This document shows positions 11,516-18,401 of a stretch of DNA of 54,748 bases, piece by piece. The DNA is taken from contig NZ_SDDX01000003.1 of assembly GCF_004115925.1 (NCBI RefSeq), forward strand, positions 1-54,748, read 5' to 3'. The position numbers and the translations under genes were made by a program. This stretch comes from Lelliottia nimipressuralis. GTDB taxonomy: Bacteria > Pseudomonadota > Gammaproteobacteria > Enterobacterales > Enterobacteriaceae. Numbering within the stretch: position 1 is the first letter of the stretch; each line of letters starts with the position of its first letter. Below the pieces are notes generated by a model. It ran no database searches, was not told the origin of the DNA, and was given only the letters and a program-made list of their open reading frames with translations.

Positions 11516-12976
11516 TTACAGCAACGGACTAAAGAAGTAAAACAGTCGTTCGGTGATCCGCTGCCACAGCGGACGTTTCATCCACAGATGCGCGTCCAGC
11601 AGGCGCGAGCGGGAGATATAATCGTCCTGCACTGCCGCCAGATCGCCACCAAAACCGACGTCATCAATCACCAGTGTAATTTCAAAGTTGAGCCACAGGC
11701 TGCGCATATCCAGATTCACCGTGCCGACCAGGCTCAGTTCGCCGTCGACCAGCACACTCTTGGTATGCAGCAAGCCCCCTTCAAACTGATAAATTTTGAC
11801 ACCCGCTGCCAGCAGTTCGCTAAAGAAGGCCCGGCTGGCCCAGCCCACCAGAACCGAATCGTTTTTACGCGGCATAATAATGCTGACATCCACACCGCGC
11901 TGTGCGGCGGTGCAAATCGCATGGAGCAGATCGTCGCTCGGGACAAAGTAGGGCGTAGTCATGATCAGATATTCACGCGCAGAATACGCTGCCGTGAGCA
12001 GCGCCTGGTGGATTAAATCCTCAGGAAATCCAGGCCCCGATGCGATGGTGTGAATGGTATGGCCGCTCTCTTGCTCAAACGGCATGATGTTAGCGTCGGG
12101 CGGCGGCGGCAGAATGCGTTTGCCGGTTTCGATTTCCCAGTCGCAGGAGTAAACAATCCCCATCGCTGTGGCAACCGGGCCTTCCATACGCGCCATTAAA
12201 TCGACCCACTGACCCACGCCAGAGTCCTGTTTAAAGAAGCGTGGATCGACCATGTTCATGCTGCCGGTGTAGGCAATATAGTTGTCGATCATGATCATCT
12301 TACGATGCTGGCGTAAATCCATGCGGCGCAGGAACACACGCAGCAGATTTACCTTCAGCGCTTCGACAACTTCAATGCCGGCATTACGCATCATGGTCGC
12401 CCAGGGGCTACGGAAGAACGCTACGCTGCCGGCGGAGTCGAGCATCAGACGGCAGTGAATACCCCGGCGCGATGCCGCCATCAGCGATTCGGCTACCTGG
12501 TCGGCCATTCCGCCGGGCTGCCAGATATAGAACACCATCTCGATATTATGTCGGGCGAGCTGGATATCGCGGATCAGCGCCTGCATCACATCGTCGGAGG
12601 TAGTGAGTAACTGCAGCTGGTTGCCTTTGACGCCGCCAATTCCCTGACGACGTTCGCAAAGTTTGAACAGTGACGAGGCGACGCTGCTGTTCTCCTGGGC
12701 GAAAATATGTTTGCAGGATTTCAGGTCGTTCAGCCATTTTGCCGTCGACGGCCACATGGCGCGCGCGCGCTCGGCGCGGCGCTTACCCAGATGCAATTCA
12801 CCAAAGGAGAGATACGCGATAATTCCTACCAGCGGCAGGATGTAGATGATCAAAAGCCAGGCCATGGCAGAAGGGACGGCCCGGCGTTTCATCAAGATGC
12901 GAAGCGTCACACCTGCGATCAGCAGCCAGTATCCCAGAATGACCAGCCAACTCACCACGGTGTAGAAGGTTGTCAT
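11516..12976 (-). CDS. clsA: Cardiolipin synthase A
   Basis: Condenses two phosphatidylglycerols to cardiolipin and glycerol at the inner membrane. 486 residues from the ATG at 12976, exactly the E. coli length; the frame is open 15 codons further upstream but the conserved protein starts [19 protein letters not shown]. Two N-terminal membrane helices are followed by two phospholipase D motifs: HRKMIMID with a following GSMN, and HTKSVLVD with GTVN. Confidence 0.97.
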   Translation of the reverse strand: MTTFYTVVSWLVILGYWLLIAGVTLRILMKRRAVPSAMAWLLIIYILPLVGIIAYLSFGELHLGKRRAERARAMWPSTAKWLNDLKSCKHIFAQENSSVASSLFKLCERRQGIGGVKGNQLQLLTTSDDVMQALIRDIQLARHNIEMVFYIWQPGGMADQVAESLMAASRRGIHCRLMLDSAGSVAFFRSPWATMMRNAGIEVVEALKVNLLRVFLRRMDLRQHRKMIMIDNYIAYTGSMNMVDPRFFKQDSGVGQWVDLMARMEGPVATAMGIVYSCDWEIETGKRILPPPPDANIMPFEQESGHTIHTIASGPGFPEDLIHQALLTAAYSAREYLIMTTPYFVPSDDLLHAICTAAQRGVDVSIIMPRKNDSVLVGWASRAFFSELLAAGVKIYQFEGGLLHTKSVLVDGELSLVGTVNLDMRSLWLNFEITLVIDDVGFGGDLAAVQDDYISRSRLLDAHLWMKRPLWQRITERLFYFFSPLL

Positions 12977-13119
12977 AAATAAAAAATCCTTTTGAAAGCG
13001 TATTGTTATGAGTGTACGCATCAGAATTGATCTGGCAAATAAAAAGGGTGGGTAAAAGCGCTGGTTTACCGTGGGCAGGGGTTTATAATGGCGTCTCTGT
13101 TAAGGAAAGAGTTGTAGAC

Positions 13120-13293
13120 ATGAAGCGCAGCAGAACGGAAGTAGGGCGCTGGCGCATGTTGCGACAAATGAGTCGTCGTAAAGCCCGCTGGCTTGAGGCT
13201 CAGTCCCGCCGCAATATGCGTATCCACGCCATCAGAAAATGTGGACTAAGCCATCACCGTAATGCACTGGTGTTTGCCGTTCGCGATCTCTGA
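13120..13293 (+). CDS. yciY: YciY family protein
   Basis: 57 residues, very basic (MKRSRTEVGRWRMLRQMSRR), closely matching the 57-residue E. coli YciY beside cls. Function is unknown. The frame is open further upstream, but this ATG gives the conserved start. Divergent from clsA. Confidence 0.85.
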   Translation: MKRSRTEVGRWRMLRQMSRRKARWLEAQSRRNMRIHAIRKCGLSHHRNALVFAVRDL

Positions 13294-13302
13294 GTACCCT
13301 GA

Positions 13303-13322
13303 AGGCACCGTGACAGGTGCCT
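13303..13322 (+). terminator. Hairpin after yciY
   Basis: AGGCACC / GGTGCCT stem with a six-base loop, followed by a weak T run (GATGTTTCC). Possible terminator of yciY. Confidence 0.5.
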
Positions 13323-13415
13323 GATGTTTCCCGCATAACTATCAATTTTCGCAGTATCCTTCGCCCCCTGCTGTTCAGATATAATTCACCTACATAACGC
13401 ATTGAATAAAAACAG

Positions 13416-13544
13416 ATGAATCCATTCCTGTGGGTATTGGTTGTGCTTTTTGCGCTGGATGCGCTCAGGGAAAGTTTGGGATTGTCATCATTTTCAGGGC
13501 TGGTTGATTTTGTCGGTGCCTGGATGATGCAGTGGAACATATAA
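13416..13544 (+). CDS. Small membrane protein, 42 residues, unknown
   Basis: A short reading frame starting MNPFLWVLVVLFALDALRES: a hydrophobic N-terminal half that could span the membrane, then a short amphipathic tail ending WMMQWNI. It sits 17 bases upstream of the lipoprotein gene in the same orientation and could be co-transcribed with it. There is no clear ribosome site (AAACAG precedes the ATG), so coding status is inferred from composition and context only. I do not recognise the family. Confidence 0.45.
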   Translation: MNPFLWVLVVLFALDALRESLGLSSFSGLVDFVGAWMMQWNI

Positions 13545-13561
13545 AAGGGAAATAAAAAGGG

Positions 13562-13972
13562 ATGAACAGTAAATACCTCGCCGCACTCATGGCCGTGACG
13601 GCCCTCGTCGGATGCGCCAACAGCAAAACCGCACCTGAAAGACACGCTTATTACTTCGTTTCTCATCAATCGAATTTTGTCGGTGGAAATTTCGCCAATA
13701 GCCAACAGCTCAATTATCGTCTGAATGTGCCGCAGTTCCGCGAGCTCTACGAGCAGGGCAAAACGGACCGCAAAGCGGGGCGCACCCTGGTGGAAGCCAA
13801 TGAGTATGCGCAAAGTATCCGCGATGAGGTGCTGAAAGGCGTCAAAACTAATAACAGCTTTACGGGTAATAAGAGCGATCAGTGGTCATCTGATATGGAA
13901 GAGAAAGATGCGAAGCTGTTCGGGAATGAGCTGGCAGCGTCTTATCTTGACGGGTATAACGGCGTACAATAG
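13562..13972 (+). CDS. Exc2-like lipoprotein
   Basis: 136 residues with a short lipoprotein signal and lipobox LVGC, so the mature protein starts at Cys18. The mature part (AYYFVSHQSNFVGGNFANS and a helical remainder) resembles small envelope lipoproteins annotated as Exc2 family; that family name is from memory and moderately sure. AAGG precedes the ATG. Position two after the lipobox Cys is Asn, not Asp, so outer-membrane sorting is expected. Own terminator downstream. Confidence 0.7.
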   Translation: MNSKYLAALMAVTALVGCANSKTAPERHAYYFVSHQSNFVGGNFANSQQLNYRLNVPQFRELYEQGKTDRKAGRTLVEANEYAQSIRDEVLKGVKTNNSFTGNKSDQWSSDMEEKDAKLFGNELAASYLDGYNGVQ

Positions 13973-13987
13973 CGAAAGTTAACCCTG

Positions 13988-14013
13988 AAATGCCGCTTAG
14001 CTGCGGCATTTTC
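13988..14013 (+). terminator. Terminator after the Exc2-like gene
   Basis: AAATGCCGC / GCGGCATTT stem with a short loop, followed by TTCATTTATTT. Confidence 0.85.
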
Positions 14014-14038
14014 ATTTATTTGATAAAAGGAGCGGGTG

Positions 14039-14674
14039 GTGTTTGCGGAGTTTGGTGTTCTCAATTTTTGGACTTATGTTGTGGGTGCTTTCTTTATTGT
14101 GCTGGTGCCTGGCCCAAATACGTTGTTTGTTTTAAAAACTGGCATCGGCCACGGGGTGAAAAAAGGTTATCTCGCCGCCACGGGGGTTTTCATCGGTGAT
14201 GCGGTACTGATGTTTCTGACGTGGGCGGGAGTCGCTGCGCTGATCCAGACCACACCGGTGTTATTCAATATCGTCCGCTATCTCGGTGCGCTCTATCTGC
14301 TGTGGCTGGGTGGCAAAATGCTCTGGTCAGTGATGACGCATAAAAATAGCGCGCAAGCCGGGGGAACGGAACCCGCGAGCATGATCATGAAGCGCTCGCT
14401 GGTATTGAGCCTGACCAATCCTAAAGCGATTCTGTTCTACGTCTCATTCTTCGTGCAGTTCATCGACGTCAGCGCGAAAAACACCGGGACCTCTTTCCTG
14501 ATCCTCGCGACCACTCTTGAGCTTATCAGCTTTATGTACATGAGTTTCCTGATCTTCTCCGGCGCGTTTGTCACCCGCTACCTGAAAACCAAAAAGAAAC
14601 TGGCGAAGCTGGGAAATGGCTTGATCGGTTTGCTGTTTGTGGGCTTTGCGGCGCGACTCGCGTCATTACATTGA
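14039..14674 (+). CDS. leuE: Leucine efflux protein LeuE (LysE/RhtB family)
   Basis: 211 residues, closely matching E. coli LeuE (YeaS), an inner-membrane exporter of leucine and related amino acids. The family segment [14 protein letters not shown] is near the N-terminus, with six membrane helices overall. Two consecutive GTG codons (14036 and 14039) could start it; AAGGAG at 14027-14032 gives better spacing to 14039, which also yields the E. coli-like start (M)FAEFGVLN. In E. coli leuE lies elsewhere, so its position here is a difference in gene order. Confidence 0.93.
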   Translation: MFAEFGVLNFWTYVVGAFFIVLVPGPNTLFVLKTGIGHGVKKGYLAATGVFIGDAVLMFLTWAGVAALIQTTPVLFNIVRYLGALYLLWLGGKMLWSVMTHKNSAQAGGTEPASMIMKRSLVLSLTNPKAILFYVSFFVQFIDVSAKNTGTSFLILATTLELISFMYMSFLIFSGAFVTRYLKTKKKLAKLGNGLIGLLFVGFAARLASLH

Positions 14675-14679
14675 GAACC

Positions 14680-14717
14680 ATCATCCCGCCAAACGTGAAA
14701 GCGGTTGGCAGGATGAT
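14680..14717 (+). terminator. Hairpin after leuE
   Basis: ATCATCCCGCCAAACG pairs imperfectly with CGGTTGGCAGGATGAT across a six-base loop. Only ATTAAAGG follows, so it is a weak or Rho-assisted terminator. Confidence 0.6.
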
Positions 14718-14731
14718 ATTAAAGGTTTCAC

Positions 14732-15124
14732 ATGAATAAGATTTTTATGCTCGCCATTCTGATAAGCCTGGTCTCGGGCTGCGCACCGTTACATCCGTCC
14801 GGATGCCATAAAACCACCGCAACGGGTGATTGCAGTTCCGGCCGCTGGGATGACAAGGATGAGTGGGGCGCACAGGCGCGAGCCATCAGAGATGCTATTA
14901 ATACCGAACTTGTGGATCCTCAGCGCTGGAAAGGCAAGCAATGCAGGTTGCACATCCAGTTTGCAGAGGATGGCACGGCGTTAAATATATCGACCAGCGA
15001 CGGCAATAAAGCCTATTGCGAGGCACTCAAATCCGCAGCCCAGAAAGCTAAGTTCCCGGCATTCACCAATCCCGAAGTATATCGAGACTTCCGCAGAGCC
15101 GGTTTTGGTATGCGCGGGGAGTGA
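14732..15124 (+). CDS. Lipoprotein consisting of a TolA C-terminal-like domain
   Basis: 130 residues: a signal with lipobox LVSGC (Cys17), a short cysteine-containing linker, then about 85 residues that align along their length with the third domain of TolA: AIRDAINTELVDPQRWKGKQ, CRLHIQFAEDG, then YCEALKSAAQKAKFP, with the two cysteines of that domain at equivalent places. TolA domain III binds TolB/Pal partners, colicins and filamentous phage g3p. Here it lacks the TolA membrane anchor and long helix. Role unknown; a modulator of Tol-Pal or a decoy receptor are possible (inference). Confidence 0.8.
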   Translation: MNKIFMLAILISLVSGCAPLHPSGCHKTTATGDCSSGRWDDKDEWGAQARAIRDAINTELVDPQRWKGKQCRLHIQFAEDGTALNISTSDGNKAYCEALKSAAQKAKFPAFTNPEVYRDFRRAGFGMRGE

Positions 15125-15176
15125 ATGAGGAGAGGGGTATTACTTTTTTCCTGCCCTGTTGAGTCATGTAAAAAAT

Positions 15177-15202
15177 AAAAGCCCCGCACTGGCGGGGCTT
15201 TT
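15177..15202 (+). terminator. Terminator after the TolA-like lipoprotein gene
   Basis: AAAAGCCCCGC / GCGGGGCTTTT, 11-bp perfect stem with a four-base loop; A and T runs make it usable on both strands. Confidence 0.9.
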
Positions 15203-15233
15203 GGTATCAATGCAATATTGATGACGGTATAGG

Positions 15234-15252
15234 AAAAGCGCCAGCGGGAGCC
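15234..15252 (+). other. attL candidate core
   Basis: AAAAGCGCCAGCGGGAGCC here versus AAAAGCTCCTGCGGGAGCC at 48698-48716: 17 of 19 identical, ungapped, same orientation. P2-type integrases accept imperfect cores. It lies about 90 bases outside the first Int arm-type site. Inferred, not proven. Confidence 0.5.
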
Positions 15253-15336
15253 ATTTTTATGCCTGGCGAAACTGGAAAGCCGCGCCAGACAAGGCTTCAC
15301 GTTTTACTACTAGCAGTCAAAAGCCATAAAAAGCAC

Positions 15337-16347
15337 CTAGGGTGTGGACGTTATGTGGACGTTCTGTCCACCGCTTTCACCCTTTAACGGGTTGAGCAAA
15401 ATCGCATCCTGCAGGTACTGCGGAGCGAAGTGCGCATAGACCATTGTCTGTGCAATTTTCGTGTGACCCAGAATCCGCTGTAGTGTAATGATGTTGCCTC
15501 CGTTAATCATAAAGTGCGTTGCAAAAGAGTGTCGCAGCGCGTGCGTTGCTTGCCCGGCGGGTAAGTCAGGTTTAACCGCTTTGAGGATTTTCCTGAATAC
15601 TTTATAGCTAGCATCAGGGAACAGAAATCCTCGCGTATTACCGACAATGTAAGCCGTAACTTCTTCGGAGATCGGAACCGTGCGCGGTGTGTTGGTTTTC
15701 GTCTTCACGAAAGTCACCCGGTTATGAATCACGTTCTCCGCTTTCAGTCGCGCTGATTCGCCCCATCTCGCACCGGTGCTCAAGCACAAAACCGCGATCT
15801 TGCGATTTCCATCCGATAGCGCCGCCAGAAGTGCGTCAATCTCATCAAGAGTGAGATAGCCCGTTTCGGCAGTCTGCTCTTTCAGTTTTTTAAACCCTCT
15901 GAACGGATGCTCACCGTTATACAGCTCTGACTCAATCAGGGTGGTGAACATACCGCCCAGCGTGATGAGGTCACGGTTTATGGTGGTTGGCTTAATGCCA
16001 TCACCCCGTCGCTGTGCGCAATACTGCGTTATCAGACTTTTGGTGATCTGAAAGGCGCATGGGTTGCCGGTCATCTTTTCAAATCGCTCAATTTTATTGA
16101 GATACGATTGGCCGTGTTCCTCATGCTGACCTTTTAGTTTCCACCACAACTCTTTCAGTTCGGACAGATGGCGTTTGTCCGTTGGTTTTGAAAGCCATTC
16201 CTTTGAGTGATGGTTATATTGAGTATGCTTTTCAAAAGCCATCGCCTCGCTTTTCTTGTCGAACTTCCGACGGATGCGTTTTCCGTTACGCCCGGTCGGT
16301 CTAATGTCCACTTCATATCGACCATCATCGAGCTTTTTAATAGACAT
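15337..16347 (-). CDS. int: P2-type tyrosine integrase
   Basis: 336 residues, close to P2 Int (337) along the whole length, starting MSIKKLDDGRYEVDIRPTGR after GGGAGG. The frame is open 11 codons further upstream, but this ATG has the ribosome site and the P2-like start. Tyrosine recombinase residues are visible: Arg in GARWGESARL, HALRHSFATH, HTKIAQT and the nucleophile Tyr in MVYAHFAP. It catalyses insertion and, with Cox, excision. Its 3' end overlaps the arm-type sites, as in P2. Confidence 0.97.
   Translation of the reverse strand: MSIKKLDDGRYEVDIRPTGRNGKRIRRKFDKKSEAMAFEKHTQYNHHSKEWLSKPTDKRHLSELKELWWKLKGQHEEHGQSYLNKIERFEKMTGNPCAFQITKSLITQYCAQRRGDGIKPTTINRDLITLGGMFTTLIESELYNGEHPFRGFKKLKEQTAETGYLTLDEIDALLAALSDGNRKIAVLCLSTGARWGESARLKAENVIHNRVTFVKTKTNTPRTVPISEEVTAYIVGNTRGFLFPDASYKVFRKILKAVKPDLPAGQATHALRHSFATHFMINGGNIITLQRILGHTKIAQTMVYAHFAPQYLQDAILLNPLKGESGGQNVHITSTP
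15343..15372. promoter_or_regulatory. Int arm-type sites, left arm
   Basis: Two direct copies of TGTGGACG (15343-15350 and 15354-15361) and an inverted copy TGTCCACC (15365-15372), inside the int 3' end. They match the P2 Int arm consensus TGTGGACA, which I recall from the P2 literature. Confidence 0.6.
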
Positions 16348-16443
16348 AAAGCCTCCCGATGATGTTACTGCGTACTTCAATTTCCTGATTTAAATAACAA
16401 AAACTCACTGTGCATTGACTGCACAAATAAGCGCCGTAAATGG

Positions 16444-16740
16444 TTAGCCAGTTTTCTGGTCTGAGTGGGGTGACATTGTTGTCTGCTGCCCAAAGTGCGC
16501 GAGAGCCGGTGCAATTTGCCCAGCTTCAGGTGATATCGTCTCTGTCATGAACCACATAGTGTATTTTTTGAACTGAGGATGATTCAAAATCTTCATCACC
16601 GCCTGTATGCCCATATCTTTTACACCCTTCTCGTAACTCGAAAGAGAGCTATAGGGAACGCCAGTTAACTCACTGAATTCTTTTCTATTCATGCGTTCCG
16701 ACTCGCGCATGATGGCAAGTTTCTCGTTGACGGGTATCAT
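16444..16740 (-). CDS. C: P2-type immunity repressor C
   Basis: 98 residues. The C-terminal half is nearly P2 C (MWFMTETISPEAGQIAPALA, then HFGQQTTMSPHSDQKTG). The N-terminal helix-turn-helix (RKEFSELTGVPYSSLSSYE) differs more, so immunity specificity is probably not that of P2. Start set at the ATG at 16740 by comparison with P2; an upstream in-frame GTG at 16752 lies one base from the GGAG and is less likely. Represses the early promoter and keeps the prophage silent. Confidence 0.93.
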   Translation of the reverse strand: MIPVNEKLAIMRESERMNRKEFSELTGVPYSSLSSYEKGVKDMGIQAVMKILNHPQFKKYTMWFMTETISPEAGQIAPALAHFGQQTTMSPHSDQKTG

Positions 16741-16759
16741 CGTAATTAACACTCCACTA

Positions 16760-16788
16760 TTGATAGAAAAACGATAACGGAGTAATCT
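16760..16788 (+). promoter_or_regulatory. Candidate early promoter Pe
   Basis: TTGATA, a 17-base spacer, then TAATCT, pointing toward cox and lying between C and cox where P2 has Pe. An inverted repeat CGATAACG / CGTTATCG (16772-16779 and 16795-16802) overlaps it and may be a Cox or repressor site. Confidence 0.4.
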
Positions 16789-16823
16789 TTGTTTCGTTAT
16801 CGCATATTAATGGCTCCAATATG

Positions 16824-16853
16824 GCAATTAAAAGCCATTAGGAGCAATTAAAA
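16824..16853. promoter_or_regulatory. Candidate C repressor operator (direct repeat)
   Basis: GCAATTAAAA occurs twice in direct orientation, starts 20 bases apart, between C and cox. P2 C binds a pair of direct repeats about two helical turns apart in this region, so this is the best operator candidate I see. Confidence 0.35.
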
Positions 16854-16875
16854 CATTAACGAGGAATAGTCACAA

Positions 16876-17151
16876 ATGAATAGGGTTATTGAGAGTGCGA
16901 GCGACGCCGTCCCTTATCAGGAATTCGCGCGTCTTATTGGCAAAACTCCTGCAGCTGTCAAAGGGATGATTGAGAAGGGCAAGCTGCCTGTGGTTGAAAT
17001 GACCGATCCGCAGTCTACAAGCGGGAGAGCTGGGGAATATTGGGTATACCTGCCTGCCTGGAACAAAGGCATGAAAATGGCCTATGACAGCCGCCCGAAA
17101 GAAATTCGCGACGGTTGGCTGATGTGGCTCGGATTAGGAGAGTCAGCATGA
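16876..17151 (+). CDS. cox: Cox excisionase / repressor of the C promoter
   Basis: 91 residues, same length as P2 Cox and clearly homologous (AVPYQEFARLIGKTPAAVK and KEIRDGWLMWLGLGE). It has a winged-helix-like DNA-binding fold. In P2 it represses the C promoter, directs excision with Int and is the first lytic gene. GAGGAA precedes the ATG. It overlaps the next small gene by four bases. Confidence 0.95.
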   Translation: MNRVIESASDAVPYQEFARLIGKTPAAVKGMIEKGKLPVVEMTDPQSTSGRAGEYWVYLPAWNKGMKMAYDSRPKEIRDGWLMWLGLGESA

Positions 17152-17321
17152 AGAATGAACCACGTTGCATTGCTCAATTGCTACGTAGAGAAAGCCCTAA
17201 CCAGATTAATTTCACCATCACTCATGGTCGCGGCCGCAAGGGCATCATCATCCGCACCCGTAAACCTAGTGTTATTGAGAAGCTTCGCCGCCTTGTTAAA
17301 TCAAGAGGGCTGTGGTTATGA
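17148..17321 (+). CDS. Small early phage protein, 57 residues, unknown
   Basis: A basic peptide (MKNEPRCIAQLLRRESPNQ... RGRKGIIIRTRKPSVIEKLR) encoded between cox and B. Its ATG overlaps the cox stop and its stop overlaps the B start (TTATGA), so it is tightly coupled in the early operon; AGGAG precedes it. It occupies the place of P2 orf78 but I do not recognise a family. Confidence 0.75.
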   Translation: MKNEPRCIAQLLRRESPNQINFTITHGRGRKGIIIRTRKPSVIEKLRRLVKSRGLWL

Positions 17322-17818
17322 CCGTTATGACTCTTAATGTGATCCAGAAACAACCGGCTGCACTTCGTGGCTTGGTCTGTAAGTACCTGGCTCAACCTCG
17401 CTGGCAAGACACCTGCGATTTTTACAATCAGATGATGGAGCGGGAACGACTGACCGTTTGTTTTCACGCTCAGTTAAAGCAGCGTCACTCAGTAATGCGG
17501 TTAGAGGAAATGGATGAAGCAGATCGTGAGCGTCTCGTTTGCGCGCTTGATGAAATGCGATTTGCATTCACTCGATTCCGCCAGCTCGGCGCGACAAAAG
17601 CAACTTTCATAAGCCGCCTAACAGTAAGCCAAAGGCGATCGCTATTTCTTCATGCTGGGCTTACAGAGCAGGAATTCAGTATGCCGCACTGGCGTTTAAA
17701 TGATGAAGACTGCTACTGGCGGGACAAACTTTTCCGCGCGCTGCGAGAACTATTTAGCCTTTTTGAGTACGCGCCAACCATCTTAACCTCGGTAAAACCT
17801 GAGCAGTATTTACATTAA
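17318..17818 (+). CDS. B: P2 replication protein B (DnaB helicase loader)
   Basis: 166 residues, as P2 gpB, starting MTVMTLNVIQKQPAALRG. The end FRALRELFSLFEYAPTILTS is almost invariant in the family. In P2, B interacts with host DnaB and is needed for lagging-strand synthesis in rolling-circle replication. The start at ATG 17318 is chosen over an in-frame GTG two codons upstream because it matches P2. Confidence 0.93.
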   Translation: MTVMTLNVIQKQPAALRGLVCKYLAQPRWQDTCDFYNQMMERERLTVCFHAQLKQRHSVMRLEEMDEADRERLVCALDEMRFAFTRFRQLGATKATFISRLTVSQRRSLFLHAGLTEQEFSMPHWRLNDEDCYWRDKLFRALRELFSLFEYAPTILTSVKPEQYLH

Positions 17819-17884
17819 TTAATCTGGATTCGTTCTATTACGCGCCTTACAGCGTGGGGACTCCTTTTGTCTGGAGATAGGCAA

Positions 17885-18094
17885 ATGCAAAAACAAAATA
17901 TAGCGCAGCGGGGCATGTTTTCAGCACTTCTGGCGCAGGCCATAAGTGAAGCCCAGCGCGATACGGCAACTCGGATTTCGTCACACTTTGATGGGCTTAT
18001 CGCTCATATCAGTAAATCTGAGCTAAACCGCACCGAGATTATCGAGCTTCTGGGGCAAGAGTCCGAGAAGTTGCACAACTCAATTTCAGGCTGA
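17885..18094 (+). CDS. DUF2732 family early phage protein
   Basis: 69 residues from the ATG at 17885 ([20 protein letters not shown]), preceded by GGAGATAGG. The mostly helical sequence with [20 protein letters not shown] matches the DUF2732 proteins found between B and A in P2-like phages. Function unknown. Confidence 0.75.
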   Translation: MQKQNIAQRGMFSALLAQAISEAQRDTATRISSHFDGLIAHISKSELNRTEIIELLGQESEKLHNSISG

Positions 18095-18125
18095 GTTGGC
18101 TATTAACTTTTAACAGGAAGCAAAA

Positions 18126-18401
18126 ATGAGCATCCGTATCGAGATAAATCAGCAGTACGTCATTACCAGCGACCGCTATCAGTTTATTTTGCAGGAAAAG
18201 AAAACCGCCACCACCGGGAAGAACGAAGGCAAGGAATGGCTGGATGTTGTGGGTTACTACCCAACTATTCCTAAGCTCGTCTCAGGTCTTGCCTTGCATG
18301 ACCTTTTAACGGGAGACGCAACTCGTTTCTCAGCGCTTGAAAATCAGATTGAGCGCATAGCGAAGCAATGTCTGGATGCCTTCACTTCAAATGGCCGTTG
18401 A
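18126..18401 (+). CDS. DUF5405 family early phage protein
   Basis: 91 residues, starting MSIRIEINQQYVITSDRYQF, with AGGAAG upstream. Matches the DUF5405 family, standard in P2-like early operons between B and A. It overlaps gene A by 11 bases. Function unknown. Confidence 0.8.
   Translation: MSIRIEINQQYVITSDRYQFILQEKKTATTGKNEGKEWLDVVGYYPTIPKLVSGLALHDLLTGDATRFSALENQIERIAKQCLDAFTSNGR

Noticed and set aside
14036..14038. GTG 14036 as leuE start
   Set aside because: Only three bases from the ribosome site; the next GTG at 14039 has better spacing and matches the E. coli start.
15328..15338. Alternative attL core AAAAAGCACCT
   Set aside because: Matches 10/11 with AAAAAGCTCCT at the right end, but the match fades immediately after and it lies only a few bases from the arm-type sites; the 17/19 match at 15234 is better placed. 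It remains a minor possibility.
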